A stretch of DNA of 11,241 bases from Dehalococcoidales bacterium (GTDB lineage: Bacteria; Chloroflexota; Dehalococcoidia; Dehalococcoidales; UBA2162), in the NCBI GenBank assembly GCA_020354275.1, contig CP070645.1:673075-684315 (forward strand). Reading direction: 5' to 3'. The notes under the pieces were generated by a model. That model saw only the letters and a list, made by a program, of their open reading frames with translations, did not search any database and was not told where the DNA came from. Below are positions 5,616 through 11,241 of this stretch, in pieces (position 1 is the stretch's first letter; each line of letters opens with the position of its first letter). A program made the position numbers and the translations under genes.

Positions 5616-7088
5616 ATGGACTATGAGACAATTATCGGGCTTGAAGTGCATGCCCAGTTGCAGACCAGAAGCAAGATGTACTGCCGGTGCAGTGCTGACT
5701 ATGCCGCAGCACCACCCAACACCCATGTCTGCCCGGTATGCCTGGGTATGCCCGGTGTTTTACCTGTCATCAACCAGCAGGCGATAGAATATACCATAAT
5801 GACCGCCCTGGCCTTAAACTGCACCGTCTCGGACTACACCAGGTTCGACCGTAAAAACTACCCCTATCCGGACCTGATGAAGGGCTACCAGATTTCGCAG
5901 TCATATGTTCCTGTTGGTTACAATGGTTATCTAACTATCGACATCAATGATAAAAAGAAAAAGGTAGGCATAGATAATGTCCACCTCGAGGAAGATGTTG
6001 CCAGGCTGGTGCACCGCGACCGGCCGGGCGGAGAAGCCTGCAGCCTGGTGGATGTTAACCGTGCCGGAGTGCCGTTAATGGAGATTGTGGGTGAACCCGA
6101 GTTACGTTCCCCAGAGGAAGCCAGGCAATATCTGATGGAACTGCGCAGTATTCTACAGTACCTTGGCGTGTCTACGGCTAACATGGAGGAGGGCAGTTTT
6201 AGATGTGACGCCAATATCAGCATTCGTCCTGAAGGTATTTCCGAACTCTCTGCCAAGGTTGAGGTAAAAAATATGAATAGCTTCAGGGCTGTCTACCGGG
6301 CTCTGGAGTATGAGGTCCGACGGCAGATAAAGGCTGCCGAAGAAGGTAAGAAGCTGGTACAGGAGACCCGGGGGTGGGTGGAAGACAGCGGTGTTACCGT
6401 TTCCCAGCGCAGCAAGGAGTACGCTCAGGACTACCGCTACTTCCCTGAACCGGACCTCCCTCCTCTGGTGATAAGCCGTGACTGGGTAGAGGAGATTAAG
6501 GAGAAACTGCCCGAGTTGCCCGAGGCAAGGCGGCAGCGGCTGGTAACCGATTACGGTCTGTCAATCTATGACGCTGACCTGCTTACCGTATCCAAAACAA
6601 CGGCCGATTACTTTGAAGAATGCCTGGTCAGTCCTGCCCGGGACCTGTCACCCCGGGAACATGCCAAACAGGTGGCCAACTGGATAATAGGCGAGTTCAG
6701 CCACCTGCTTAATGTTACTAATACCGATGTTGCCGATATGGTGGAAAAAGTCAGCCCCGGGGCGCTCTGTGATTTGATTCAATTGGTATCACGGGGCGAT
6801 ATCAGCGGCACCGGTGCCAAGCAGGTGTTCGAGGAGATGTTTAACACCGGCAAGGCAGCCGGTGACATTGTCAGGGAAAAGGGCCTGAGCCAGATAAGCG
6901 ATGCCGGTGAGCTTGAAGCGACGGTCAGCCAGGTAATAGCCGAAAATCCTCAGGCTCTAACCGATTTTAAGGCAGGGAAGGAACAGGCACTGAAGTTCCT
7001 GGTTGGACAGATAATGAAGGCCACGCGGGGTCGTGCCAATCCGCAGCTGGTAAATCAACTACTGAGGGAAAAGTTAGAGGGGGAATAA
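5616..7088 (+). CDS. gatB: Asp-tRNA(Asn)/Glu-tRNA(Gln) amidotransferase subunit B
   Basis: GatB is the kinase subunit of the GatCAB transamidosome. It phosphorylates mischarged Glu-tRNA(Gln) or Asp-tRNA(Asn), which then receive ammonia from GatA to give Gln- or Asn-tRNA. The 490-residue protein opens with MDYETIIGLEVHAQL. It carries the Cys23-x-Cys25 and Cys39-x2-Cys42 zinc site and the signature KNYPYPDLMKGYQISQ (80-95). Further matches are DVNRAGVPLMEIV (146-158), RCDANISI (196-203) and KVEVKNMNSFRAVYRALEYE (214-233). The C-terminal third is the helical YqeY-like tRNA-binding domain. An in-frame TTG at 5589 would add nine residues; ATG 5616 was preferred because it matches the usual N-terminus, with AGGA at 5601-5604 as a distant ribosome binding site. 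gatA and gatC are not in the window. secG starts 1 nt after its stop. Confidence 0.97.
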   Translation: MDYETIIGLEVHAQLQTRSKMYCRCSADYAAAPPNTHVCPVCLGMPGVLPVINQQAIEYTIMTALALNCTVSDYTRFDRKNYPYPDLMKGYQISQSYVPVGYNGYLTIDINDKKKKVGIDNVHLEEDVARLVHRDRPGGEACSLVDVNRAGVPLMEIVGEPELRSPEEARQYLMELRSILQYLGVSTANMEEGSFRCDANISIRPEGISELSAKVEVKNMNSFRAVYRALEYEVRRQIKAAEEGKKLVQETRGWVEDSGVTVSQRSKEYAQDYRYFPEPDLPPLVISRDWVEEIKEKLPELPEARRQRLVTDYGLSIYDADLLTVSKTTADYFEECLVSPARDLSPREHAKQVANWIIGEFSHLLNVTNTDVADMVEKVSPGALCDLIQLVSRGDISGTGAKQVFEEMFNTGKAAGDIVREKGLSQISDAGELEATVSQVIAENPQALTDFKAGKEQALKFLVGQIMKATRGRANPQLVNQLLREKLEGE

Positions 7089-7089
7089 C

Positions 7090-7305
7090 GTGGATGTCTT
7101 CATAAAAATAACTCAGATTGTTTTAGCAGTAGCTCTGGTACTGGTCATCCTGCTTCAGGTGCGGGGTGGGGGTCTGGGGGGTATCTTCGGCCAGGCCGAT
7201 ACTGTTTTCCGCACCAGGAGGGGTCTGGAGAAGACGCTTTTCCAGCTGACGGTGGTCCTGGTGGTTATATTTATTGTTCTGGCAATAGTAAGCCTGAGAA
7301 TATGA
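7090..7305 (+). CDS. secG: Preprotein translocase subunit SecG
   Basis: SecG is a small membrane subunit of the SecYEG channel that assists SecA-driven protein export. The 71-residue protein has two hydrophobic helices (about 5-24 and 50-68) joined by the conserved loop QVRGGGLGGIFGQADTVF (23-40). The order helix, Gly-rich loop, RTRRGLEKTLFQLT, helix is diagnostic. It starts with GTG at 7090, one base after the gatB stop, behind the ribosome binding site AGAGGGGG (7076-7083). It is therefore very likely cotranscribed with gatB. Confidence 0.95.
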   Translation: MDVFIKITQIVLAVALVLVILLQVRGGGLGGIFGQADTVFRTRRGLEKTLFQLTVVLVVIFIVLAIVSLRI

Positions 7306-7364
7306 TAAAGACCAGCTGAGGTAGCTGATGGGATAATGATTGCGCTGAATGCAGGAGGGAACCA

Positions 7365-7487
7365 ATGAATTGCCCGATTTGTAGCCGGGAAATAAGAGCC
7401 CATGTCTATTACTGCGCCAGGTGTGCGGTTTACGTGCATGAGAAGTGCTGGCAGAAACACGTAAAGGAAGCCCATAAAGAGAAATAG
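7365..7487 (+). CDS. 40-residue zinc-finger protein
   Basis: This short gene encodes 40 residues beginning MNCPICSREIRAHVYYCARC and ending HKEK. An excellent ribosome binding site AGGAGGG (7353-7359) stands 5 nt before the ATG, and the stop is 2 nt before the start of the prenyltransferase gene, so it is very likely translated as part of the operon. Eight possible metal ligands are spaced C3-x2-C6-x10-C17-x2-C20-x4-H25-x2-C28-x3-H32-x4-H37. This is enough for two zinc ions in a cross-brace, reminiscent of AN1 or B-box fingers, although simpler one-zinc ribbon models are possible. The C-terminus is basic. No partner or substrate can be named. Its place before a UbiA-family gene may mean a regulatory or chaperone role, but this is a guess. 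Confidence 0.8.
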   Translation: MNCPICSREIRAHVYYCARCAVYVHEKCWQKHVKEAHKEK

Positions 7488-7489
7488 AT

Positions 7490-8374
7490 ATGAAGAAATG
7501 GCTGCTGGTTATCAGGAGTCCTTTCCTGGCGCTGGCCGTGGTGCTGGCTTTTCTGGGCAACTGCATTGCCTGGCATTTCGGTGCTTTCAATTGGGGTTAT
7601 GCTTTACTGACCGGCTTTGGACTGCTGCTGGCACACATCAGCGTCAATGTCTTTAATGAGTACTTTGACTACAAGAGCGGGATAGACCTGGAGACGGTAA
7701 AAACGCCGTTTAGCGGTGGTAGCGGTGCCCTCCCCTCCGGCATTGTTTCACCGAGGGAGGCATTGTGGCTGGGGCTGGCTACTCTGCTGGTTATCGTGCC
7801 CATAGGCATTTACTTTGTAGTGGTCCAGGGCTGGTTGCTGCTGCCTTTGCTCCTAGTGGCAGCAGTATGTATAGTATTTTACAGCCCGGTGATACTGAAA
7901 TGGGGCTGGCCTGAGTGGGCTCCGGGAGTCGGACTGGGGTTTTTACCTGTTATGGGTGTCTATTTCGCACAATCCGGTGAGTATACCTGGCCGGTAGCCA
8001 TCGCCGCCGTACCATCGGGGATTCTGGTGCACAACCTCCTGTTGCTGAACGAGTTTCCCGATGTGGAGGCCGATAAGAAGACGGGCAGGAAGACAACCCC
8101 GATAACGATGGGAGGAGCCGCCGCCAGTAAGTTCTATGTGGCCACCACAGTATTGGTCTACGTGTGGATTATCGGTGCCGTTATCGCCGGGCAGATGCCG
8201 GTCTTCTCTTTACTGGCACTGCTGACCCTGCCGATAGCAATTAAGGCGATTGGCGGTGCCCTGAAGTACGACGATCCTGCCCGGCTGGTTCCGGCAATGG
8301 CCAGCAACGTTCTGGTGGTGCTGATCACCCAGTTCCTCCTGGGCATCGGTTATATCCTGGCCCGGGTTTTTTAA
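7490..8374 (+). CDS. UbiA-family prenyltransferase (MenA-like)
   Basis: The 294-residue membrane protein has about eight or nine hydrophobic helices. It carries both aspartate-rich motifs of the UbiA superfamily: N56-E-Y-F-D60-Y-K-S-G-I-D66 on the first cytoplasmic loop, and N187-E-F-P-D191-V-E-A-D195-K-K-T-G-R-K-T on the second. These bind the Mg2+-diphosphate of a polyprenyl donor. Members attach prenyl chains to aromatic acceptors for menaquinone, ubiquinone, heme O or lipids. The motif context (FSGGSGALPSG after the first motif) is closest to the MenA/1,4-dihydroxy-2-naphthoate group and to archaeal-type homologues, but the acceptor cannot be decided. The start follows the zinc-finger stop by 2 nt with only a weak ribosome binding site, suggesting coupling. 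It ends 48 bp before the radical SAM gene. Confidence 0.88.
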   Translation: MKKWLLVIRSPFLALAVVLAFLGNCIAWHFGAFNWGYALLTGFGLLLAHISVNVFNEYFDYKSGIDLETVKTPFSGGSGALPSGIVSPREALWLGLATLLVIVPIGIYFVVVQGWLLLPLLLVAAVCIVFYSPVILKWGWPEWAPGVGLGFLPVMGVYFAQSGEYTWPVAIAAVPSGILVHNLLLLNEFPDVEADKKTGRKTTPITMGGAAASKFYVATTVLVYVWIIGAVIAGQMPVFSLLALLTLPIAIKAIGGALKYDDPARLVPAMASNVLVVLITQFLLGIGYILARVF

Positions 8375-8422
8375 CTTTACGTAATCAGTCCGGTTCCAAT
8401 GATTCCATTTGGGGGATGATAA

Positions 8423-10129
8423 ATGCCAACCGACCTTGTTTTGCTCCATGCGCCCAGCGTATATGATTTCCGGGAAAAACCGATCCTGTGCGGGCCGGTC
8501 AGTGACCAGATACCGTCAACCCCCGTTTTTGAGATGTACCCCATCGGTTTCACCAGTATCGCCGAGTACCTGGAAAGGGCCGGTTACCGGGTACGCATCG
8601 TCAACCTGGCCGTGCGTATGCTGAATGACCGGCAGTTTAACGCCGAAAACATGATAGCCCGCCTCAAGGCACCCGTCTTCGGCATTGACCTGCACTGGAT
8701 GCTGCACTGCCACGGGGCGATAGAGGTAGCCAGGCTGGTGAAGAAGCACCACCCTGAGTCCAGAGTGCTCTTTGGAGGCTTCTCTTCGTCATACTTTTAC
8801 CGGCAGCTGATGGAGTACCCTGAGATAGACTACGTGATGAGGGGCGATTCCACTGAGGAGCCGCTACGGCAGTTGATGGACTGCGTAAGGAACGGCAGGG
8901 AACCCGGAGAGGTACCCAATCTTGTCTGGCGGGACGGCCGGGGCGAGGTGAGAGAAAATCCGTTATCTTATGTCCCGACCGACCTTGGCCATGTGATGGT
9001 CAACCACTATGCCAACATGGTGCGTTCGGTAATCAGGGACCGCGACCTATCCAGCTATACCCCTTTCCAGGGGTGGGTGGATTACCCCATAACGGCTGTC
9101 TTTACCTGCCGCGGTTGCACTCAGAACTGCACTATATGCGGCGGCTCAGCGAGCACCTTTCGCCAGGTCTATAACCGGCCAAAACCGGTCTTCCGCACTC
9201 CGGCAGAAGTGGTAAAGGACATAAATCAGATCACCCGTTTCAGTAAGGGGCCGGCATTTATTCTGGGTGACCTTCTGCAGGGGGGGGAAGGCTATGCCGC
9301 TGAAACCCTCCGCCTGCTTAAGGAAGCTAAAATCAAGAACCGGCTTATCTTTGAGATATTCAATCCCGTACCGAAAAGCTTCCTGGAGCAGATGAGCCAG
9401 TCATCACCTGACTTCTGCCTGGAGATATCGCCGGAATCCCACGACCCTGAGGTAAGGAAGGCCGAAGGCAGGCACTACTACAATGAAGAACTGGAACAAA
9501 CGATCAGTGATGCCCTTGATGCCGGCTGCGGGCGGTTTGATGTATTTTTTATGATGGGGATTTCCCGCCAGACCCCGCAGTCGGTATTTGATACCGTTGA
9601 CTACTGCGGTTATTTAATGGAGAAATTTAAGGGGGACAAACGGCTGTATCTCTTTATCGCCCCGCTGGCGCCGTTTCTAGACCCGGGCAGCCCCGCCTTT
9701 GAACAGCCGGATAAGTTTGGCTACCACGTTCTCTTTCGCAGCCTTGAGGAGCACCGCCAGGCACTGGTCCAGCCCAGCTGGCAGTATTCGCTTAACTACG
9801 AGACGGACTGGATGTCGCGACAGCAGATTGTCACTACCAGCTACGAAGCGATGATGCGTCTCAACCGCCTGAAAGGAGAGTTCGGGGTTATATCGGCAGC
9901 AACGGCCCAGGCGGAGAACAACCGCCTGAAAGCGGCTCAGGAGATGGCACAGAAGATTGACGATATCCTGGCCCGGGGTGATAACGAAGAGCTCCGGCTG
10001 TTGAAACCGGAGATAGACAGGATTAACATGTCCCCCAGCACACACTGGGAAGAGCTTAAAATACCGGTCGGGCCGGGCAAACTGAGGTTCGTGCGCTCAC
10101 TCTGGTCATGGGTAACAGGGCGGCTCTAA
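8423..10129 (+). CDS. B12-binding domain radical SAM protein
   Basis: The 568-residue protein has an N-terminal cobalamin-binding Rossmann domain (about 1-165), with GFTSIAEYLERAGYRVRIVNL, the D89-L-H91 pair and VLFGGFSSSYF. A radical SAM core follows (about 220-450). The 4Fe-4S cluster ligands are C232-x3-C236-x2-C239 in RGCTQNCTICGG, and a further Cys229 precedes them. The conserved strands ILGDLL, FEIFNPVP, CLEISPES and FFMMGI follow in order. Residues about 490-545 form a charged helical stretch, then a basic, Trp-containing tail. The architecture matches the Ta0216-like group of B12/radical SAM proteins (from memory, tentative). Such enzymes usually methylate carbon or rearrange substrates; no substrate is known here. 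The ATG follows GGGGGA (8411-8416). With 48 bp after the prenyltransferase, cotranscription is plausible. grpB lies about 60 bp downstream. Confidence 0.9.
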   Translation: MPTDLVLLHAPSVYDFREKPILCGPVSDQIPSTPVFEMYPIGFTSIAEYLERAGYRVRIVNLAVRMLNDRQFNAENMIARLKAPVFGIDLHWMLHCHGAIEVARLVKKHHPESRVLFGGFSSSYFYRQLMEYPEIDYVMRGDSTEEPLRQLMDCVRNGREPGEVPNLVWRDGRGEVRENPLSYVPTDLGHVMVNHYANMVRSVIRDRDLSSYTPFQGWVDYPITAVFTCRGCTQNCTICGGSASTFRQVYNRPKPVFRTPAEVVKDINQITRFSKGPAFILGDLLQGGEGYAAETLRLLKEAKIKNRLIFEIFNPVPKSFLEQMSQSSPDFCLEISPESHDPEVRKAEGRHYYNEELEQTISDALDAGCGRFDVFFMMGISRQTPQSVFDTVDYCGYLMEKFKGDKRLYLFIAPLAPFLDPGSPAFEQPDKFGYHVLFRSLEEHRQALVQPSWQYSLNYETDWMSRQQIVTTSYEAMMRLNRLKGEFGVISAATAQAENNRLKAAQEMAQKIDDILARGDNEELRLLKPEIDRINMSPSTHWEELKIPVGPGKLRFVRSLWSWVTGRL

Positions 10130-10192
10130 TACCATTGCCTTGTCGGGCCATTCCATTTTAGCCGGCGGTATATAGTTTATTTGGGTGTAATT

Positions 10193-10726
10193 ATGGCTGA
10201 AGCAACCATACTAATCGTGGAGTATAATCCTGTGTGGCCTGTCCTGTTTCAGGAGGAGAAGGACAGAATACAGGCTGCTGTTGGCGACAGAATTGCTGCT
10301 ATCGAGCATGTTGGCAGCACGGCAGTACCGGGCCTGGGCGCCAAGCCGATAATTGATATAATGGTGGGTATTAACAGCCTTGAAGGTGCCGGTGAGTGTG
10401 TTGACCTGCTCGACGGTATCGGTTACCAGTATTTCCCGGAACATGAAGAAGAAATGCCGGAAAGGCGTTACTTCCGGAAGGGCCCTCCGGAAGACCGTAT
10501 CTCGCACCTGCACATGGTAGAGGTTGGCGGTGAATTCTGGATAAGGCACTTATTGTTCCGTAATTTCCTGAGAAAGCACCCGGAGGTAGCCGACGAATAT
10601 TACCGGTTGAAAAAAGAACTGGCTAGCAGGTATGCCGGGGAACGGCGGGCCTACACCGATGCCAAGACACCCTTCATTGAATCCGTGGTAGCCCGGGCAC
10701 GGGAAAAGCAGGCTGACTATCTATAA
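10193..10726 (+). CDS. GrpB family protein (UPF0157)
   Basis: The 177-residue protein belongs to the GrpB/UPF0157 family, a branch of the nucleotidyltransferase superfamily also found fused to dephospho-CoA kinase in some bacteria. The diagnostic stretch is EHVGSTAVPGLGAKPIIDIMV (38-58). It contains the G-S of the nucleotidyltransferase fold and the conserved K-P-I-I-D. Residues 105-109 (SHLHM) and FWIRHLLFRNFLRKHP (115-130) are also typical of the family. The biochemical role is not established. ATG at 10193 was preferred over an in-frame TTG at 10181 because the family starts close to this position; the ribosome binding site is weak (GGGTG, 10183-10187). The gene faces ybjQ with only 25 bp between stops and no clear terminator. 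Confidence 0.9.
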   Translation: MAEATILIVEYNPVWPVLFQEEKDRIQAAVGDRIAAIEHVGSTAVPGLGAKPIIDIMVGINSLEGAGECVDLLDGIGYQYFPEHEEEMPERRYFRKGPPEDRISHLHMVEVGGEFWIRHLLFRNFLRKHPEVADEYYRLKKELASRYAGERRAYTDAKTPFIESVVARAREKQADYL

Positions 10727-10751
10727 ACGGCCTGATAGGGGAGCTCCATAA

Positions 10752-11066
10752 TTATTCCACCACCACCGCTGTTCCATAAGCCAGTATCTCCGAGGCGTTC
10801 TGCATCACCATTGAGGTGGTGAACCTCAGGCCGACCACGGCATTGGCCCCCTGCTTCTCGGCGTCTTCTATCATACGCTGGACGGACTGCTCCCGTGACT
10901 CGGCCATCATCTTGGTATATTCGGTAATCTCGCCACCAACAACACCCCTCAGGCCGGCCATGATATCCCTGCCCAGGTGTCTGGCACGGATGGTATTACC
11001 TTTGACCCAGCCTATCGTCCTGACGATTGTCTTTCCAGGTATCTGGTCACTGGTGGTGATAATCAT
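10752..11066 (-). CDS. YbjQ/UPF0145 family protein
   Basis: The 104-residue protein is a full-length member of the YbjQ/UPF0145 family, small cytoplasmic proteins thought to form pentameric rings, with an unproven link to metal or heavy-metal handling. Characteristic are the opening strand MIITTSDQIPGK, the segment GWVKGNTIRARH (19-30), the helix EYTKMMAESREQSVQRMIEDA, and the closing strands ANAVVGLRFTTS and EILAYGTAVVVE. A strong ribosome binding site AAGGAGG (reverse strand, 11080-11074) stands 7 nt before the ATG. The start overlaps the stop of the preceding gene by 4 nt (ATGA), so the two are cotranscribed and coupled. Confidence 0.93.
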   Translation of the reverse strand: MIITTSDQIPGKTIVRTIGWVKGNTIRARHLGRDIMAGLRGVVGGEITEYTKMMAESREQSVQRMIEDAEKQGANAVVGLRFTTSMVMQNASEILAYGTAVVVE

Positions 11067-11241
11067 TTGTCAACCTCCTTAAAGTCCTCTTTCCGGGACT
11101 GGTTTATCCTGTCTTTGATGGCTATACCGAGGAGGGTTACACCGGCGACGGCAACAACGCCAACCAGTATCCGGACGAACAGCGGTATATCGGTTGCCGT
11201 GAAGAAGTCCCAGAAACCCCAGCCAATAAGGGTCAGGATGC
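11063..11241 (-). CDS. Small membrane protein, C-terminal part (partial)
   Basis: The reverse strand is open from the right edge to the TGA at 11065-11063. The 58 complete codons end IKDRINQSRKEDFKEVDK. A hydrophobic helix lies before this (FVRILVGVVAVAGVTLLGIA), and a second hydrophobic stretch (ILTLIGWGFWDFF) begins at the edge, so at least one and probably two membrane segments are present. The stop overlaps the ATG of the YbjQ-family gene. The tail is charged and cytoplasmic-looking. I do not recognise the family. YbjQ-like genes are often beside small membrane proteins, so a functional pair is plausible. Confidence 0.7.
   Translation of the reverse strand, partial: ILTLIGWGFWDFFTATDIPLFVRILVGVVAVAGVTLLGIAIKDRINQSRKEDFKEVDK

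Noticed and set aside
7123..7590. Leftward open frames opposite secG, the zinc-finger gene and the prenyltransferase
   Set aside because: They are antisense to well-supported genes and show no domain or ribosome binding site.
8355..8376. Rho-independent terminator after the prenyltransferase (run of T at 8368-8373)
   Set aside because: The CCCGGG before the T run is a palindrome without a loop and cannot form a useful hairpin.
10181..10192. Upstream TTG start for the GrpB-family gene
   Set aside because: It adds four residues without a ribosome binding site; the ATG at 10193 fits the family start.

Overview
The window looks like a stretch of chromosome from an uncultured anaerobic bacterium of the Chloroflexota, most likely class Dehalococcoidia. 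This is an inference, at about even confidence. It rests on the style of the minor-pilin cassette with its large PilX-like third gene, on gatB, secG and a UbiA prenyltransferase in one row, and on a B12-binding radical SAM enzyme of a kind common in that group. Nothing in the window is diagnostic by itself, and no phage, transposase or CRISPR is visible.

Layout. The left edge (1-30) holds the first ten codons of a leftward gene with a good ribosome binding site, then a leftward tRNA-Arg(CCT) at 130-206. An AT-rich gap of about 375 bp (207-582) follows. It contains five 13-bp tandem repeats (381-445) and two adjacent inverted repeats (517-552). Next is a rightward three-gene operon (583-4150): a PilV/GspI-like prepilin, a PulJ/GspJ-like prepilin with a long Thr/Ala/Asp-rich segment near its C-terminus, and an 806-residue PilX-like protein with an adhesin-like ectodomain. 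Both junctions are TAATG overlaps, so translation is probably coupled. The operon faces a leftward gene of unknown role (4182-5183) that looks like two NTF2/SnoaL-like domains in tandem and has a clear sigma-70 promoter. A leftward tRNA-Ala(CGC) lies at 5396-5468.

A compact divergent promoter region (5469-5615) drives tRNA-Ala to the left and a housekeeping row to the right: gatB (transamidosome subunit B), secG (translocon subunit), a 40-codon zinc-finger gene, and a UbiA-family prenyltransferase. A B12-binding radical SAM protein (8423-10129) and a GrpB-family protein (10193-10726) follow on the same strand. The right end carries a leftward YbjQ/UPF0145 gene, overlapped by 4 nt with the C-terminal part of a small membrane protein that runs off the window.

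How the parts fit. The pilin cassette probably makes the tip or initiation complex of a type IV filament. The motor, prepilin peptidase and major pilin are not in the window. gatB and secG are general translation and secretion genes. The zinc-finger, prenyltransferase and radical SAM genes are close enough to share a transcript, which hints at an isoprenoid-lipid or quinone context, but no direct link can be shown. The least explained items are the 13-bp repeat array with the folded leader before the pilin operon, the tandem NTF2-like protein, the tiny eight-ligand zinc finger, and the insertion-rich pilin-cassette proteins.
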